From the NCBI RefSeq assembly GCF_027943255.1, contig NC_072893.1, positions 7,998,001 through 8,062,000 of the forward strand: a DNA stretch of 64,000 nt, written 5' to 3'. The first letter of the stretch is position 1. Every line of letters starts with the position of its first letter. Position numbers and translations under genes: made by a program. The DNA is from Anastrepha obliqua (lineage: Eukaryota > Arthropoda > Insecta > Diptera > Tephritidae). The notes beneath the pieces were generated by a model, which worked only from the letters and a program-made list of their open reading frames with translations, searched no databases and was not told the origin of the DNA. Shown in pieces: positions 43,119-53,809 of the stretch.

Positions 43119-43715
43119 AGATAAACTCGGGTATCGGCACCCACGTCATTGTTGACAGTTATGATTTCGAGGTTTTAGAAGACTTAGTATATTTAGGAAC
43201 CATCGTTAACATCGATAACAATGTCAACCTTGAAATACAACGGAGAATCTCTCTTGCTAACAACTGCTACTTTGGACTAAGTAGGCAACTGAGTAGTAAA
43301 GTCCTCTGTCGACGCACAAAACTAACACTCTACAAGACTCTCATCATGCCCGTCCTAACGTATGGCGCAGAAGCGTGGACGATGACAACATCCGATGAAG
43401 CGACGCTAGGAGTGTTTGAGAGAAAGATTCTGCGGAAGATTTTTGGACCTTTGCACGTTGGCAACGGCGAATATCGCAGGCGATGGAACGATGAGCTGTA
43501 TGAGCTTTACAACGGCATAGACATAGTGCAGCGAATAAAAGATCCAGGGGCTACGTTGGCTGGGTCATGTCGTCCGAATGGATACAAATGCCCCGGCTCT
43601 GAAAGTATTTGATGCGGTACAAGCTGGTGGTAGTAGGGGGAAAGGAAGGCCTCCTCTGCGTTGGAAAGATCAGGTGGAGAAGGACTTGGCTTCATTTGGT
43701 GGGTCTAATTGACGC
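43119..43715 (+). pseudogene. RTE-like thumb/C-terminal fragment
   Basis: Begins IGTHVIVDSYDFEVLEDL, then LEIQRRISLANNCYFGLS, LTYGAEAWTMTTSDEATL, ILRKIFGPLHVGNGEYRRR and WNDELYELYNGIDIVQRI. It is collinear with about 14970-14390 of the full-length element, inverted, and highly similar. After a frameshift near 43545 it continues KVFDAVQAGGSR-type sequence and GKEGLLCVGKIRW in another frame, ending near 43715. Confidence 0.9.
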
Positions 43716-45030
43716 ATGGAATTCTCCCAACTTTAAAAATGCGCACTCTTCCCCAAATGGTTTGTTTGTGTGTGGTTATGAAAATATGTGCAAGAAAAAT
43801 AAAACTCCCGTATATACAGAAATATTTGTTGTCAATTTAGCACTGCTGTGCTCCCAACGGCTATACAAAAAACAAACTTGACAACCCCAGCGTTCTTGTT
43901 AATGCAAAATACCAACAATTGGAATTAAATTTATACAAAAGTGTGTCATACCTGCATATTTGAATAAAATCGATATATCTATGGGGAAATACACTGACAT
44001 GCCAAAGCGGGTGAAGGAGGTACAAATGGAGCAAGAGAAACGTATAAAGGATGAATGCATACACACACAAATACTTATACAGATATACATAAATACATAT
44101 AAAAATGTGTACGCGCTACAAGCGCAAATGCGCAACATGTTTGGATTGCTAGCATTCTAGAATTCATGAGCATAGACGTGCACACACACCAACGCATGCG
44201 TGTATGTATATGTGCATATGCATGCATGTGTATGTGCCTATTTGTACGTTTAAAGGTTTGCTACTTTTGTAATATTTAGCAGCAAGTGGATAGTAAGTAT
44301 TTACTCACTCGCATGCAGTTTGTGCCACTCACAACAGGCCTTCAGTATTTGAGGTCAATTTGCGCATATTAAAATGCCCTATTGCTTGCTGTCCTACAAA
44401 CATACGCACAAATAGAACTTTTTATTAAAAATGCACATACATTCATATGTGCTTAACATATACTGTATGTGTGTGTGTATGTAGGTTTATGAGTGGTATG
44501 CCAATGTACACAGCTGGCAGCAACAGGTTGTCTGTCGTTTGGCAAACAAGTCCTCGTGTACTCCGTGAGTGCTATGACTTAAAATATGTATGTAGTACGC
44601 AGCAGCGTTGCCTTCTGTTGAATAATGCACGAAGCATTTTGTGCCGCCTCCCTTTTACTGTTGACCCACTTTTTTGGTTTAACTTTTCACCTTTTCATAT
44701 GAGTTGAATTAATTTTTTTTCTAAGGGTCGGGCGTTTAGTGTTTTTTTTTTATGTATTCATGTAATATATTCCTCTTTTGAAAACTAAATGGACAACATC
44801 AAATTTTATTATTTTTATTGGATGTTTTTGCGGATTATGTAAAACAAATTGGTTTTATTTAAACTTTTTTTGAAGTGAGCGTGGTGCGTTGAGAGTTCTA
44901 GATGGGTGTTGCTATTATACGAGTATCAGCATAAATGTATGGGAAATGGTGCAGAAGTGATAGTACTTGGCCGGACATAAGTCCACGTCGTTCCGTCAAC
45001 GTAGAACAGGCCTGGAATCATCACATCAGT
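43716..45030. other. No gene; CATA/TG-rich microsatellite DNA
   Basis: TG/CATG-rich tract at about 44190-44235 and TG repeat at about 44466-44482. No coding similarity. Confidence 0.45.
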
Positions 45031-45164
45031 GGTACGTTAACTCGTCACCGAAAAATGCATATTTCGTACTATGACATACGTGAACGAGTGCTGAACGTAC
45101 TCGTTTGATCGAACTGTCATTCGAACACCGACGGCCGCCTATAAATGGACGAAATGAACCATAG

Positions 45165-45960
45165 ATGCAAGTAAGCGGTCATACTTGCGTGGTTCGACCC
45201 AGCGCAGTAATAAAAGCCGCTCGAGAAAGTGTTCGCAGAAGTCCCGTAGAAAGCAGAAAATCATGCAGGGATATGAATGTAGCGACCAGATCCATGACAA
45301 GACTAATTAGAGATGATCGCCACATGAAAGCCTTCCGTCGCTCAACTGGACATCTTTTGACAACGCGCTTGAAGAAAATTAGACTCGACAGATGCAAGCA
45401 GCTTCTTCGGTGGCTCGCGGTCAACGACCATCAAAATATTATTTTCACAGATGAGCAAATTTTCTCTGTTGAAGAAATTTTTAATAACCAAAACGACAAA
45501 ATCTATGCTAAAACTTTTAAAGACACAAAAAATGTTGTTCCAAGGATTCAGCGCGGCCACCATCCAGCCATCGTAAAGTTTTGGTGGGGAGTGTCTTGTA
45601 AAGTCGTTACATCTCTTTATTTCTGCGGTAAGGAGGTTACGACCGGAGCAAAAGTGTACCAGGAGTATGAAGCAGTTGAGTAGGACTCTCTTCAATGAAG
45701 AGCGTTGGATCTCCTAGCTAGATTCCGTACCTGGCTAAAAAACAATATTCTTAGGTTCATAGCCGCAGAAGATTGAACGTCTGGAAGTCCAGATCTGAAT
45801 CTATAGGACAACATTTTCCGGCCAGAATCGGAGAAGACGGCCTGTCGAAGGCCTCACAGAAATTTGGAGAGTCTCCCACCATGGAAACTGTGGGTGCCTC
45901 AACGGCCTAAACATTTGAAGGCATGTGAAAAAGCAAATGGTGACCATTTCGAATGTATAT
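45165..45960 (+). pseudogene. Tc1/mariner-superfamily transposase (maT-like)
   Basis: A 172-codon frame (45165-45683) reads AARESVRRSPVESRKSCRD, SMTRLIRDDRHMKAFRRST, LTTRLKKIRLDRCKQLLRW, NIIFTDEQIFSVEEIFNNQN (first aspartate), ENVVPRIQRGHHPA-like sequence and VKFWWGVSCKVVTSLYFC. After a stop and frameshift it gives LKNNILRFIAAED, SGSPDLNL and, to the end, HLKACEKANGDHFEC. The second-aspartate box (QQDSAPAH) is destroyed and the third is not recognisable. Its terminal repeats were not identified. Motif style resembles insect maT-like families. Confidence 0.82.
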
Positions 45961-46133
45961 TAAAACATTTTTTTTTTTAATATTTACATGATTAAATAAA
46001 ACAAACTTCATTAAAATATTATTATAATTTCGATTACGAAACAGTGGCCCATAGCGATAAAATAGTTGTTGTTGTTGCAGCAGCTTACTAAACCCTGTCT
46101 GTGCGATGTTGACACAGGTGACAGCTGTTGTCT

Positions 46134-46560
46134 TCACCTAACGCATTTAACAGTAGACCCAGAAAACACGCTGATTCGACTGGTGAAAGAAATTGCACTC
46201 TGAACTGCACCTAACGGTACGAATATCGGTACTGCAAGAACGTTATTTATGGCAGATCCCCAACTTGCCAGTTCATCTGCTTTTTCGTTACCTTCAATAT
46301 TCCGGTGTTCCGGGACCCAGATTAAGGTTACATTATGGTTGCTACTTAAGGTGGTAAGGCTATTCCTACTTTGCCCTACCACTTTAGAGGTTGTTGTCGC
46401 CGAATCTAGTGCCTGGATTGCAGCTTGACTATCCAAAATAATAGCAATTTTGAAGTTTAAAGAGAGATTTACGATTAGTAGCCTACAAGTAGTCCCAATT
46501 GCCAGTACTTTCGTCTGAAATACACTGAAGGCATTAGGGAGACGCATAGATTCTTTAATT
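46134..46560 (-). pseudogene. LINE RNase H fragment
   Basis: A 137-codon frame on the minus strand: LPNAFSVFQTKVLAIGTTC (QTK where QAE is expected), IAIILDSQAAIQALDSATTT (aspartate retained), VTLIWVPEHRNIEGNEKADE (GH changed to EH). This is a Jockey-superfamily/I-like RNase H. The TDGS start and the upstream RT are missing. Confidence 0.8.
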
Positions 46561-46599
46561 TTAAGTCTATGAGCTTTCTCGAGCTTTCAAGCAAACTAC

Positions 46600-46790
46600 A
46601 ATATTAAACTGACGACATAGGCATAGTGCAGCGAATAAAGGCGTAACTGCTTCGTTGGCTGGGTGATGTCGTCCGAATGGATACAAACGCACCGGCCCTG
46701 AAAGTATGCGATGCGGTAGCAGCGGAAGAGCAAAGCCGTTAGAAAGATCAGGTGGAGAAGGACTTGGCTTCACTGTTGAGAGTTGAAGCA
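46600..46790 (+). pseudogene. RTE-like 3' end fragment
   Basis: gacgacataggcatagtgca, gtcgtccgaatggatacaaa and aggtggagaaggacttggct are collinear with about 14590-14410 of the full-length element, inverted. It encodes the DDIGIVQRIK, VVRMDTNAPAL, and DQVEKDLAS region with frameshifts. Confidence 0.8.
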
Positions 46791-46799
46791 ACGAAATTT

Positions 46800-47344
46800 G
46801 CCCTGTATGTACGCAGTTTAATGAAAGTTGCCTAATATCAGACGAGAGATTTAGCTGGATGGAAAATAGTGAGTTTTACCAGTTTGATTAGGTAGAACCA
46901 TACTCCCTAGCTGCGAAACCTTCTTTGTTGTTGCTTTCACATGCAAATTGTTCGTCAAATGGGCAGAACCCAAACATAGCGAGCAGAAAAGTGGTCAACC
47001 GAAGGCGCCCTTTTTGTCAATGTCCAATATTTCGTTGCCTTAACTTTTTGCTATTACAATTTTTTTCTTGATAATTCGAAGTATTTATTACATTTGTCTT
47101 TTGTTTTTTGTACTTAAAGTTGGTCTGCCCGGGGTTCGAGACCCGATGTGCACATGCAACAATAAATTATAGACAAAATAAATAATAAATAAGGACGGTG
47201 GTATTCATGGATATATGAAGGTAAATGCCATTTAGCCTTGTAGTTCTGGAGCTCCTTTAAAATGAAGAAATTAATATAAATATTTCGCAGGCATTTAAGT
47301 TCCTCAGATGCCACCAATCGCTGAAGTTCCTGTCGAGTATATTC
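46800..47344. other. No gene recognised
   Basis: One tRNA B-box-like sequence, ggttcgagacc, lies at about 47132-47142, without a recognisable A box or cloverleaf. Otherwise AT-rich. Confidence 0.35.
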
Positions 47345-47570
47345 GTAAGTCACTCCTACACGCTCTTATAGAAGTCTTAGGGGCTAGACAATTCTTCTGC
47401 ATATGGTCCAAGCAGCTCACCACTTTTGGGCTTCCCCCAAGTATCCTCTGAGTAGCTTCCCAACGTCCGTTCGATAGCGAGCTAATGTGAGAAGATGAAG
47501 CAATCCACGATATCTGGTTGTGCGGTGGATTTGGGACCCGCCATGAAAGAATCCCCCCGAATGGAAACGA
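47345..47570 (+). mobile_element. RTE-like 5' UTR fragment
   Basis: acaattcttctgcatatggt, aagcagctcaccac, gtatcctctgagtagctt, gctaatgtgagaag, ggttgtgcggtggatttggg and acccgcc align, inverted, with 17510-17330, the 5' UTR of the full-length element. The fragment stops where the coding region would start (aatccccccgaatgg versus aatcccccccaatg). Confidence 0.8.
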
Positions 47571-49028
47571 AAAATGTTTGCTAGTGTAACTAAAATCAAA
47601 AAAAACATTGTTTTGCTTTAAAAATTTTACGAAAAGCAATATATTCTTAGTTGTTGACACACTTTTAAAACGCAGTGTTTTCTAGTCTACGCTCAGTGTC
47701 CGCAATTCCTTTATTGTTATTGTTGACAAAGGTGGTCATGGATGTCTTCTTACTCACTTTGTTCTTGATGATCTTCTATTTGATTTACCGCACATATCTT
47801 TTTACAAACAACTACTCTTTGTACATTTAACATCCAACTACACATAGCCCTTTACATTTGACTACGCGTACGCCACGGCGTATGAGAGATGCAACCCCAA
47901 TTCGGTTTAACACGCAATTCCGACAAATATTGCCTAGCTACAAAATACATATTTATATAAATATTGATGGAATAATGAAATATAGACACAAGACAACAAC
48001 AACAATGCCTGTCTTATGAATCAGGCCATGGAATTGAATAAAGCAAACGAGCGATTAATTTTCAACAGCGCATTCCACATCAATTACTTCAGTTGCCTTA
48101 CTTGAGTTTAGTAGGATTTAGGCAGTTGACAGAAAATAGTTTCGACAATGTTTATTAACGAAACAAAGGATAATAAATCGATTAACCTATATTCTAAGTT
48201 TACTTCGTGAGTGCCATAATGTCTTTCTCAACTTTTTGTTCTTCCACTCAAAATAATCTAATTCATCACTTCAAATGTAATGAAATGCCTTTTTATGTAT
48301 ATGCCAAGAAATTCGTAACACAAAGAAATGTTTATTGCCATTCAAGTAATCAGAATTCAAACTTAAGGCTAAGTAAGGCCTTTAGAAAGGGGAAACCTTT
48401 ACATTAATAAAAAGGTCGCCAAAAGTCAAACACCTGTTCCAAAGACAATAAAGTGAGTCTCACTTAGAGTAGATATTTGAATAATTTTGGTTTCCCTGCG
48501 GCATTACTAAACAGAGAATATACCAAATATAAAGTCGCCCACTCATTTATTTCATCAAACAGAAAGCGGCCGCCATTCCATTTGCAATTTGAATCGCGTA
48601 AAGCAAATCGAGAAGTAGGCAGATGATGGAAATGAAAATGAGCCACGGCCACAAATAACAAACGCAGACATTTGTGGTCGGCGGTAGGGGCGCGAATATG
48701 ATATGCAAGCCAGTCAACTGGCGATAAAAGGGAAACAGAATTGGATAGGGCTTTTTGATTAAGATGAATTATTAAAACAAGAAAAGGAAAGAGTTGCACT
48801 TGGAGCAATAAAGGAATTTTTATGTATACGAAATAATGGCAACTTTTTGTTGTAGTGAAATGCTAGTAGTAGTAGTAGTAGTAGGGAGATAAAAAGAGGA
48901 CCAGCCGCACTATAAAAAACATGGAAAAATACTTTAAAAAACGTCATGCGATGCAGAAGCGTGAATGAAGAGACGACTCCGGACCGTTGAATCTGGAGAT
49001 ATCGCGCAAAGGGAGCCGACCCGAAATA
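47571..49028. other. No gene; AT-rich, TAG microsatellite
   Basis: (TAG)n at about 48864-48884. No coding similarity. TA at 49027-49028 is the target dinucleotide of the next element. Confidence 0.4.
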
Positions 49029-50271
49029 TTTGGTTGGGGAATAAATTTGTAGCGTTTTTATCGAAGACTTTTATTTAAACAAAAAACAACATTTATATCA
49101 ATAAGTTAATCAATTTTATATTTGCTGTTGCTGTTCACAACCTCTTTCCACATCTCGACCAATTTGTTGATGTCGTTCCGTCAAATTCCGCCAAAAATCG
49201 CCTGGTCTTGTGTCAAAGGAGTTTTTGAGCTGGTTTGGTTTGACAGGGAGCAGAAAAAATGGTAACCGATCGGTGGAAGGTCCTGAGAATACGGCGGATG
49301 CTGAAGGACTTCCCATTTGAGCTCTTGGAGTGCAGCTTTGATGACTTACACAACATTAGGCCTGGCGTTGTCGTGAAGGAGTATAGTTTGACCATGTCGA
49401 TCAGGCCTTTTCAGTCGAATAGTCTCATTCCCGCGGTGTAGCTGGACGATCTAGAGGCTCTGATCGTGGCATTCTTTCCGAGCATCTCCCAGTGCACCAT
49501 ACGCTCCTCAAACACATATCATGATCTCCTTTGGATAAAGATCTGGCTTGACTCACGGCTTTGGCGCATCTCCTGGAACCAACCACTCCTTTCTTTCGTA
49601 TTGATGTATAGGCATCATTACTCATCTCCCATGACGATTCTATACAAAAAACACTGTTTATGACTGCGTGTTGCTCGATGGCGGGTATGGCGCTGAGAAG
49701 CAATTTGAAGGCGATTTTCTTTGTTTGTTTTTTTTTTTGCTGAGCTCGTGAGGCACTCAGTGTTTGGGTAAATCCCATTAAATGAAGTTCATTAAAAATC
49801 GTTTAATGATCGCAGTTTATTTTTTCCGCAAATTCACAATTGCTTCAAAAGTGATTTGAGACGTTTTTCATCGAATTTAGAAGGCATTCCGCGGCGGGAC
49901 GTGTCATCTTCGCCAAAGTCGCCATGTTTGAACTTTGCAATTTCCATTTCCGTGCTGTATACTCACCTATGACACCTTCTCCATACACGTCGCAAATGAC
50001 TCGTTCTACTTCGGCAGTTTGTAGACCTCGATGAAATGCAAAGGCAAAAGCAGTTGTCGAAAATGTTGCTTTTTGTCTCCTGGGTATTCCATTTCTACGG
50101 CTCAAAACTAATAAAAAATGAAATAACTCCAAAATACAATTAATATAGTTTTGTAGAACAGAAAGAGTTCTATCGAATAATAAGTATTTATTACCCTTTG
50201 CCAAACGGCAAACAAATCGTTGTCAAGTAAAAGAAAATGCAAAATCGCTACGAACTTATTCCCCAACCGAA
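49029..50271 (-). mobile_element. mariner element, 1,243 bp, both ends preserved
   Basis: The left end tttggttggggaataaattt and the right end read inward ttcggttggggaataagttc both continue gtagcg. TA flanks both sides (49027-49028, 50272-50273). Length is normal for a mariner. Confidence 0.92.
49115..50090 (-). pseudogene. mariner transposase with lost catalytic residues
   Basis: In coding order on the minus strand: FAFHRGLQTAEVERVICDVY and GVIGEYTARKW (HTH, about 50040-49925), SKFDEKRLKSLL-like sequence near 49870, then YRIVMGDE followed by two stops and CLYINT (about 49640-49600, first aspartate box interrupted where KW is expected), DRHGQTILLHDNARPNVV-like sequence (second aspartate, about 49390-49350), YSQDLPPIGYHFF (third aspartate replaced by glycine, about 49285) and a C-terminus WRNLTERHQQIGRDVERG. 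Frameshifts are present throughout. Confidence 0.87.
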
Positions 50272-50273
50272 TA

Positions 50274-50887
50274 TCTTGCAAAGCACCTTTTGATCGAACC
50301 GTCTTTTCTACTGCCACCTTGTCTGTTGGTAACACAGTTCACGTTTGTGCGCTATGCAACAGAATGAGAGGCTTGACGAGCGATTAGTGGAGTATTAGTT
50401 TTACTCATGAAGAGAAAACTTCACTTTCAGTTGCTCGCGTCTCCCAGAGTACCCCATTTGCTTCTATTGAATAGTGATTGTTACTGATTGCATTTATGTA
50501 CTCTGCCGTAAGCAATTATTTTTTGTTTTGGCAAGAAAATGTTGGTGTTTGTGTTAAGATTTTAATTCACGCGTAAATACAGATTTGGTCGGTCACTGAA
50601 CTTTCACACTTCTTGTGTACTTTTATTTATTTTAATACAATAGCGGATGATTGGCTATATACAGATTTATTCACAATTACCCAGCAAGGTCGTTTGTTGA
50701 CTTGGAAGCGGTTCACTATGTTTTGCGTTTAATATAGGGAAATGTATTCAGACGGCATTATTTACCTTTTCAATTTCATATGTTGAAGAAAAAACCGTGT
50801 GCTTATACATATAATAGTTTGAATTTAACAGCTTACAGGTTTACATATTAATATAACTAAGTATGTAAATATAAGTATAAATATATA
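50274..50887. other. No gene seen
   Basis: AT-rich interval between a mariner and a Tc1/mariner terminus. Confidence 0.35.
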
Positions 50888-52110
50888 CAGGGTGAACGAT
50901 ATGAAGTGTTACCTATTCAGAACACCATAACTTGTTTGTGTGAAATTAGTTTTTATTGATTTCAAAGATAAAATTGTTCAAAAATGATTACAATTTTAAT
51001 ATATATTCACTTTAGCTCGATATGACCACCTTTTGCCTTGACTATAGCCTTCAAACGGTCAAAAAATGAATTGCATGCTGCACGAATGTGATCTTGAGGT
51101 ATTTTGGCCCATTCTCGTATAATCGCTGGCATATTTTTTAGTCCTCACTTTGCTCTCCAAAATGCATCAGAGGGAATAGTCCATCGGATTTGCGTCTGGC
51201 GCATTCAAAATCCGGTGTGGACGAAATGAAGTGTGGAACATCATTTTTTAACCATTCATGGTTCACACGACCTTTATGAGATGGTGCCGAGTCCTGTTGG
51301 AACGTCCATGGTCTACGACCCAAATGTTTGCGTGTCCACGGCTCGCATTCACTTTGACACCTGGCTCGATAAAAACGATTGGGGAGCGTCCATCAGCGGT
51401 CATCGCGGCCTAAACCATTACTTGCGATGGCTCAAATTCTCGTATGAGCGTTCGGTCAAGTAAACACGATCGTTTTGAGTGTTTATGAACTGCTCAATTG
51501 GGAAATTTTTTTCATCAGAAAACACAATGTTAGGAAATTCGGCACGTTTGTGCAAGCGCAACAATTCCTTTGCTCTTTCGCACCGAACTTTTTTTTTCTG
51601 GAGTGAAAGATCGTGAGCTTTTTGGAACTTATAAGCCTTGAGCTTGAGCTCATTTTTCAATATGCGTCGAATGCTGTCTTGCGATATTTTCAGTTCTTTG
51701 GTCATTTTTCATCCACTTCGACGTGGATTTCGTTCAAATCGAGCCTTCACTTTCCGAACCATTTCTAGCGTTGTTGCGGTTTGTTTTGGTCCACCTCCAT
51801 AGCGTTTTGCAATGCTACCAGTATCATTGTAACGTTTTATAGTACGATACACAAACATTTTATTCACTTTGAGGTGACTGAGCTCACGAACAATGGCTGG
51901 TTGTGATTTTCCAGCCAAATATAAGGCAATCACACTATTACATTTGAATTCCATCACAGAAAGAAATCAACAAAGTGAGACGCTAATGCTTTTGATGGCT
52001 AATAAACCATATATTGAACTGTCATTAGAACAATTTTGACGTTGATGTCATGAGCTGTTTTACAGATACAAGCAGTGTGAAGTTGGTAGCACTTCATATC
52101 GTTCACCCTG
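50888..52110 (-). mobile_element. Tc1/mariner element (maT-like), 1,223 bp
   Basis: The left end cagggtgaacgatatgaagt and the right end read inward cagggtgaacgatatgaagt are identical over 20 bp and continue g(t/c)taccta-like sequence. The left flank is TA (50886-50887). The right flank is CA (52111-52112), probably a mutated TA. Confidence 0.92.
51005..51957 (-). pseudogene. maT-like transposase, broken after the first catalytic block
   Basis: ATG at 51957: MMEFKCNSVIALYLAGKSQ, VNKMFVYRTIKRYNDTGSIA and VRKVKARFERNPRRSG (bipartite HTH), then a stop at 51709. It continues MTKELKISQDSIRRILKNEL, ELLRLHKRAEFPNIVFSDEK (first aspartate), then FINTQNDRVYLTERS. After 51418 the frame is disrupted. FQQDSAPSHKGRVNHEWL with the second aspartate survives near 51290, and the third-aspartate region is rearranged (DFECARRKSDGLFPLM). 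The C-terminus GYSQGKRWSYRAK lies near 51030. Confidence 0.87.
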
Positions 52111-52112
52111 CA

Positions 52113-52317
52113 TATAAATAAATGTAATTATTTTTATTGTTAATTTTATAATTGTGCTTAATTTTTCTTCCACAACATTTTTTCATGCGTTTTTTTAATA
52201 CTTTTTACATACGATGCCTAACAGCGCTGGTGCCTTTAGGCTGCCAATTACAAGTCTAACTGGCGTTAGTGGTAGTTTAATTATTATTATTATTATTATT
52301 ATTTACTCCATACTCCT
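52113..52317. other. No gene; (ATT)n microsatellite
   Basis: (ATT)n at about 52280-52303 just before the LINE fragment. Confidence 0.6.
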
Positions 52318-53010
52318 TTAGAAGCTTAAAGAGGCGACAAAAGTTTCCCAAGCATTTCGATTTCTAGCCATGAGACTCAGTTCATTGAAAGATTTTTCAG
52401 TTTCATTGAAAATAGTTCTTTGCCATGTCATCAGTGGTCTGCCTCTTCTTCTCGTTCCTTGTGGTTTCCAAGTCAAGGTGGCTTGCGGTATTTTATCGTA
52501 AGGCTTTCGCAGAGTGTGCCCACCCATCCATATTTTCTATTCTCAATTCGTTGTTGACACTTTTTGGCGTGTATGTCTCCAGAGTTCCTCGTTTTTTATC
52601 ATCTTGGTAACCCAATTTTAAATATAAATATTACGCAGATACCTGTTCAAAAACGCTTGCAGTTTTGCGTTTGTGGTCGATGTCATAAGCCAAGTTTCGG
52701 ATGCATACAGTAGCACGGACTTAACGCACGCGTTAAAAAGTTTAAACTGTGTACAAGTTGTGGTGTCGTCGGAGGGCCGGCCGCCATATACTTCGAAGCC
52801 TAGCCTACGTTTTGCGCCATAGTCTGTGGAAATGATACTTCCTAAATAGCAAAAACTGTCAAAGTCAGCTATGATTTTTCTCCAATTGTAAAAAACATGG
52901 TGTTGTTAGTTTTGATACGCATATATTCCGCCTTGTTGATGCCAGTTTTTAGTCCTACTTTTGTGGATTCTTCTTGGCACATGTTTAATTTCATCTGCAG
53001 ATGTTGATGC
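52318..53010 (-). pseudogene. Non-LTR RT thumb/C-terminal fragment
   Basis: In coding order on the minus strand: LKTGINKAEYMRIKTNN (about 52960-52910), FCYLGSIISTDYGAKRR, VKSVLLYASETWLMTSTTN, LQAFLNRYLRNIYI, KNEELWRHTRQKVS and the C-terminal frame GGHTLRKPYDKIPQATLTWK, GTRRRGRPLMTWQRTI to a stop at 52318. This is the RT thumb and GRPxxTW tail of an RTE/CR1-like LINE, distinct from the 14.3 kb family. Stops are scattered through it. Confidence 0.82.
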
Positions 53011-53430
53011 GAATGCGGGAAAAAAGTATTAAAGGTATGACATATCCGTTATAATAAACCAATTTAGCTTTTAGGGGGATTTGATGGCGATTGAAGACGA
53101 TTGCGGTATTTGCTGGTTAAATTTTTGAAGTAAAACTTCTTAGGCGTCGATGGACGAGCGAGAATTGAGTGTAAAATTTCAAGGCCATGCAACGTTTTGG
53201 GCATTTTCGTTCCGCGAGAGAGAAAAAAGATATAACGTAGAGGAAAAGATACACTTTAGGTTATTCACGTCTCCCTTTTGTGCGGTTCTTCGTCTTTTCT
53301 CCCACTCCTACGCTAAGGCTCTAGTCTAAGTCCTACGACGTTACTCGTATTGTAGGAGCAAGTGAGAAACACGTATACATTATATACAAGGCGCTAGAAT
53401 ATAACAGAGAGAGAAAGAGGGTGACGCGTA
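53011..53430. other. No gene recognised
   Basis: Mixed composition with GA-rich and CG-containing patches leading into a degenerate tandem repeat. Confidence 0.35.
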
Positions 53431-53434
53431 AACG

Positions 53435-53695
53435 TACAGCACTAACGCCGTATTACTATAGTAGAACGAAAGAGAGCAATATATTGTTAGAATGGGATAG
53501 ATAGTATTGCACATGCGCGTGCCTTGTCTATGCACGTTATAGTGTTAGACGCTAAATATGCGCACGGCTCTAACGCCACGCTAATACATCGGAGCGAGAG
53601 AGAGTAAACTATAGTTAGAATACGACAGATCGTATTGTGCGTGCTGTGACAGCCCGATGGCGGCAGACGCTATATATACGCAGTTGATATACCAG
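53435..53695. repeat. Two degenerate ~128 bp tandem units
   Basis: cactaacgccgtattact at 53440 and gctctaacgccacgctaat at 53567 start collinear units. Each unit has a gagagaga-type patch, a gttagaat block, an atagtattg / atcgtattg block and a gacgctaaatatgcgca / gacgctatatatacgca end. Diverged. Confidence 0.5.
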
Positions 53696-53769
53696 GTGTG
53701 TTATTTTTGTAAATTTTGTCTATTTGTATTCTCTGCATATGTTGTGAATTTATTTAGATATATATTCTT

Positions 53770-53809
53770 TCTCTCTCTCTCTCTCTCTCATTCTCTCTCG
53801 GATCTCTCC
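53770..53809. repeat. (TC)n microsatellite
   Basis: ctctctctctctctctctc at about 53770-53789, followed by interrupted TC units. Confidence 0.85.

Noticed and set aside
47124..47150. tRNA gene suggested by ggttcgagacc
   Set aside because: Only a B-box-like match. No A box at a suitable distance and no acceptor or anticodon stem could be traced.
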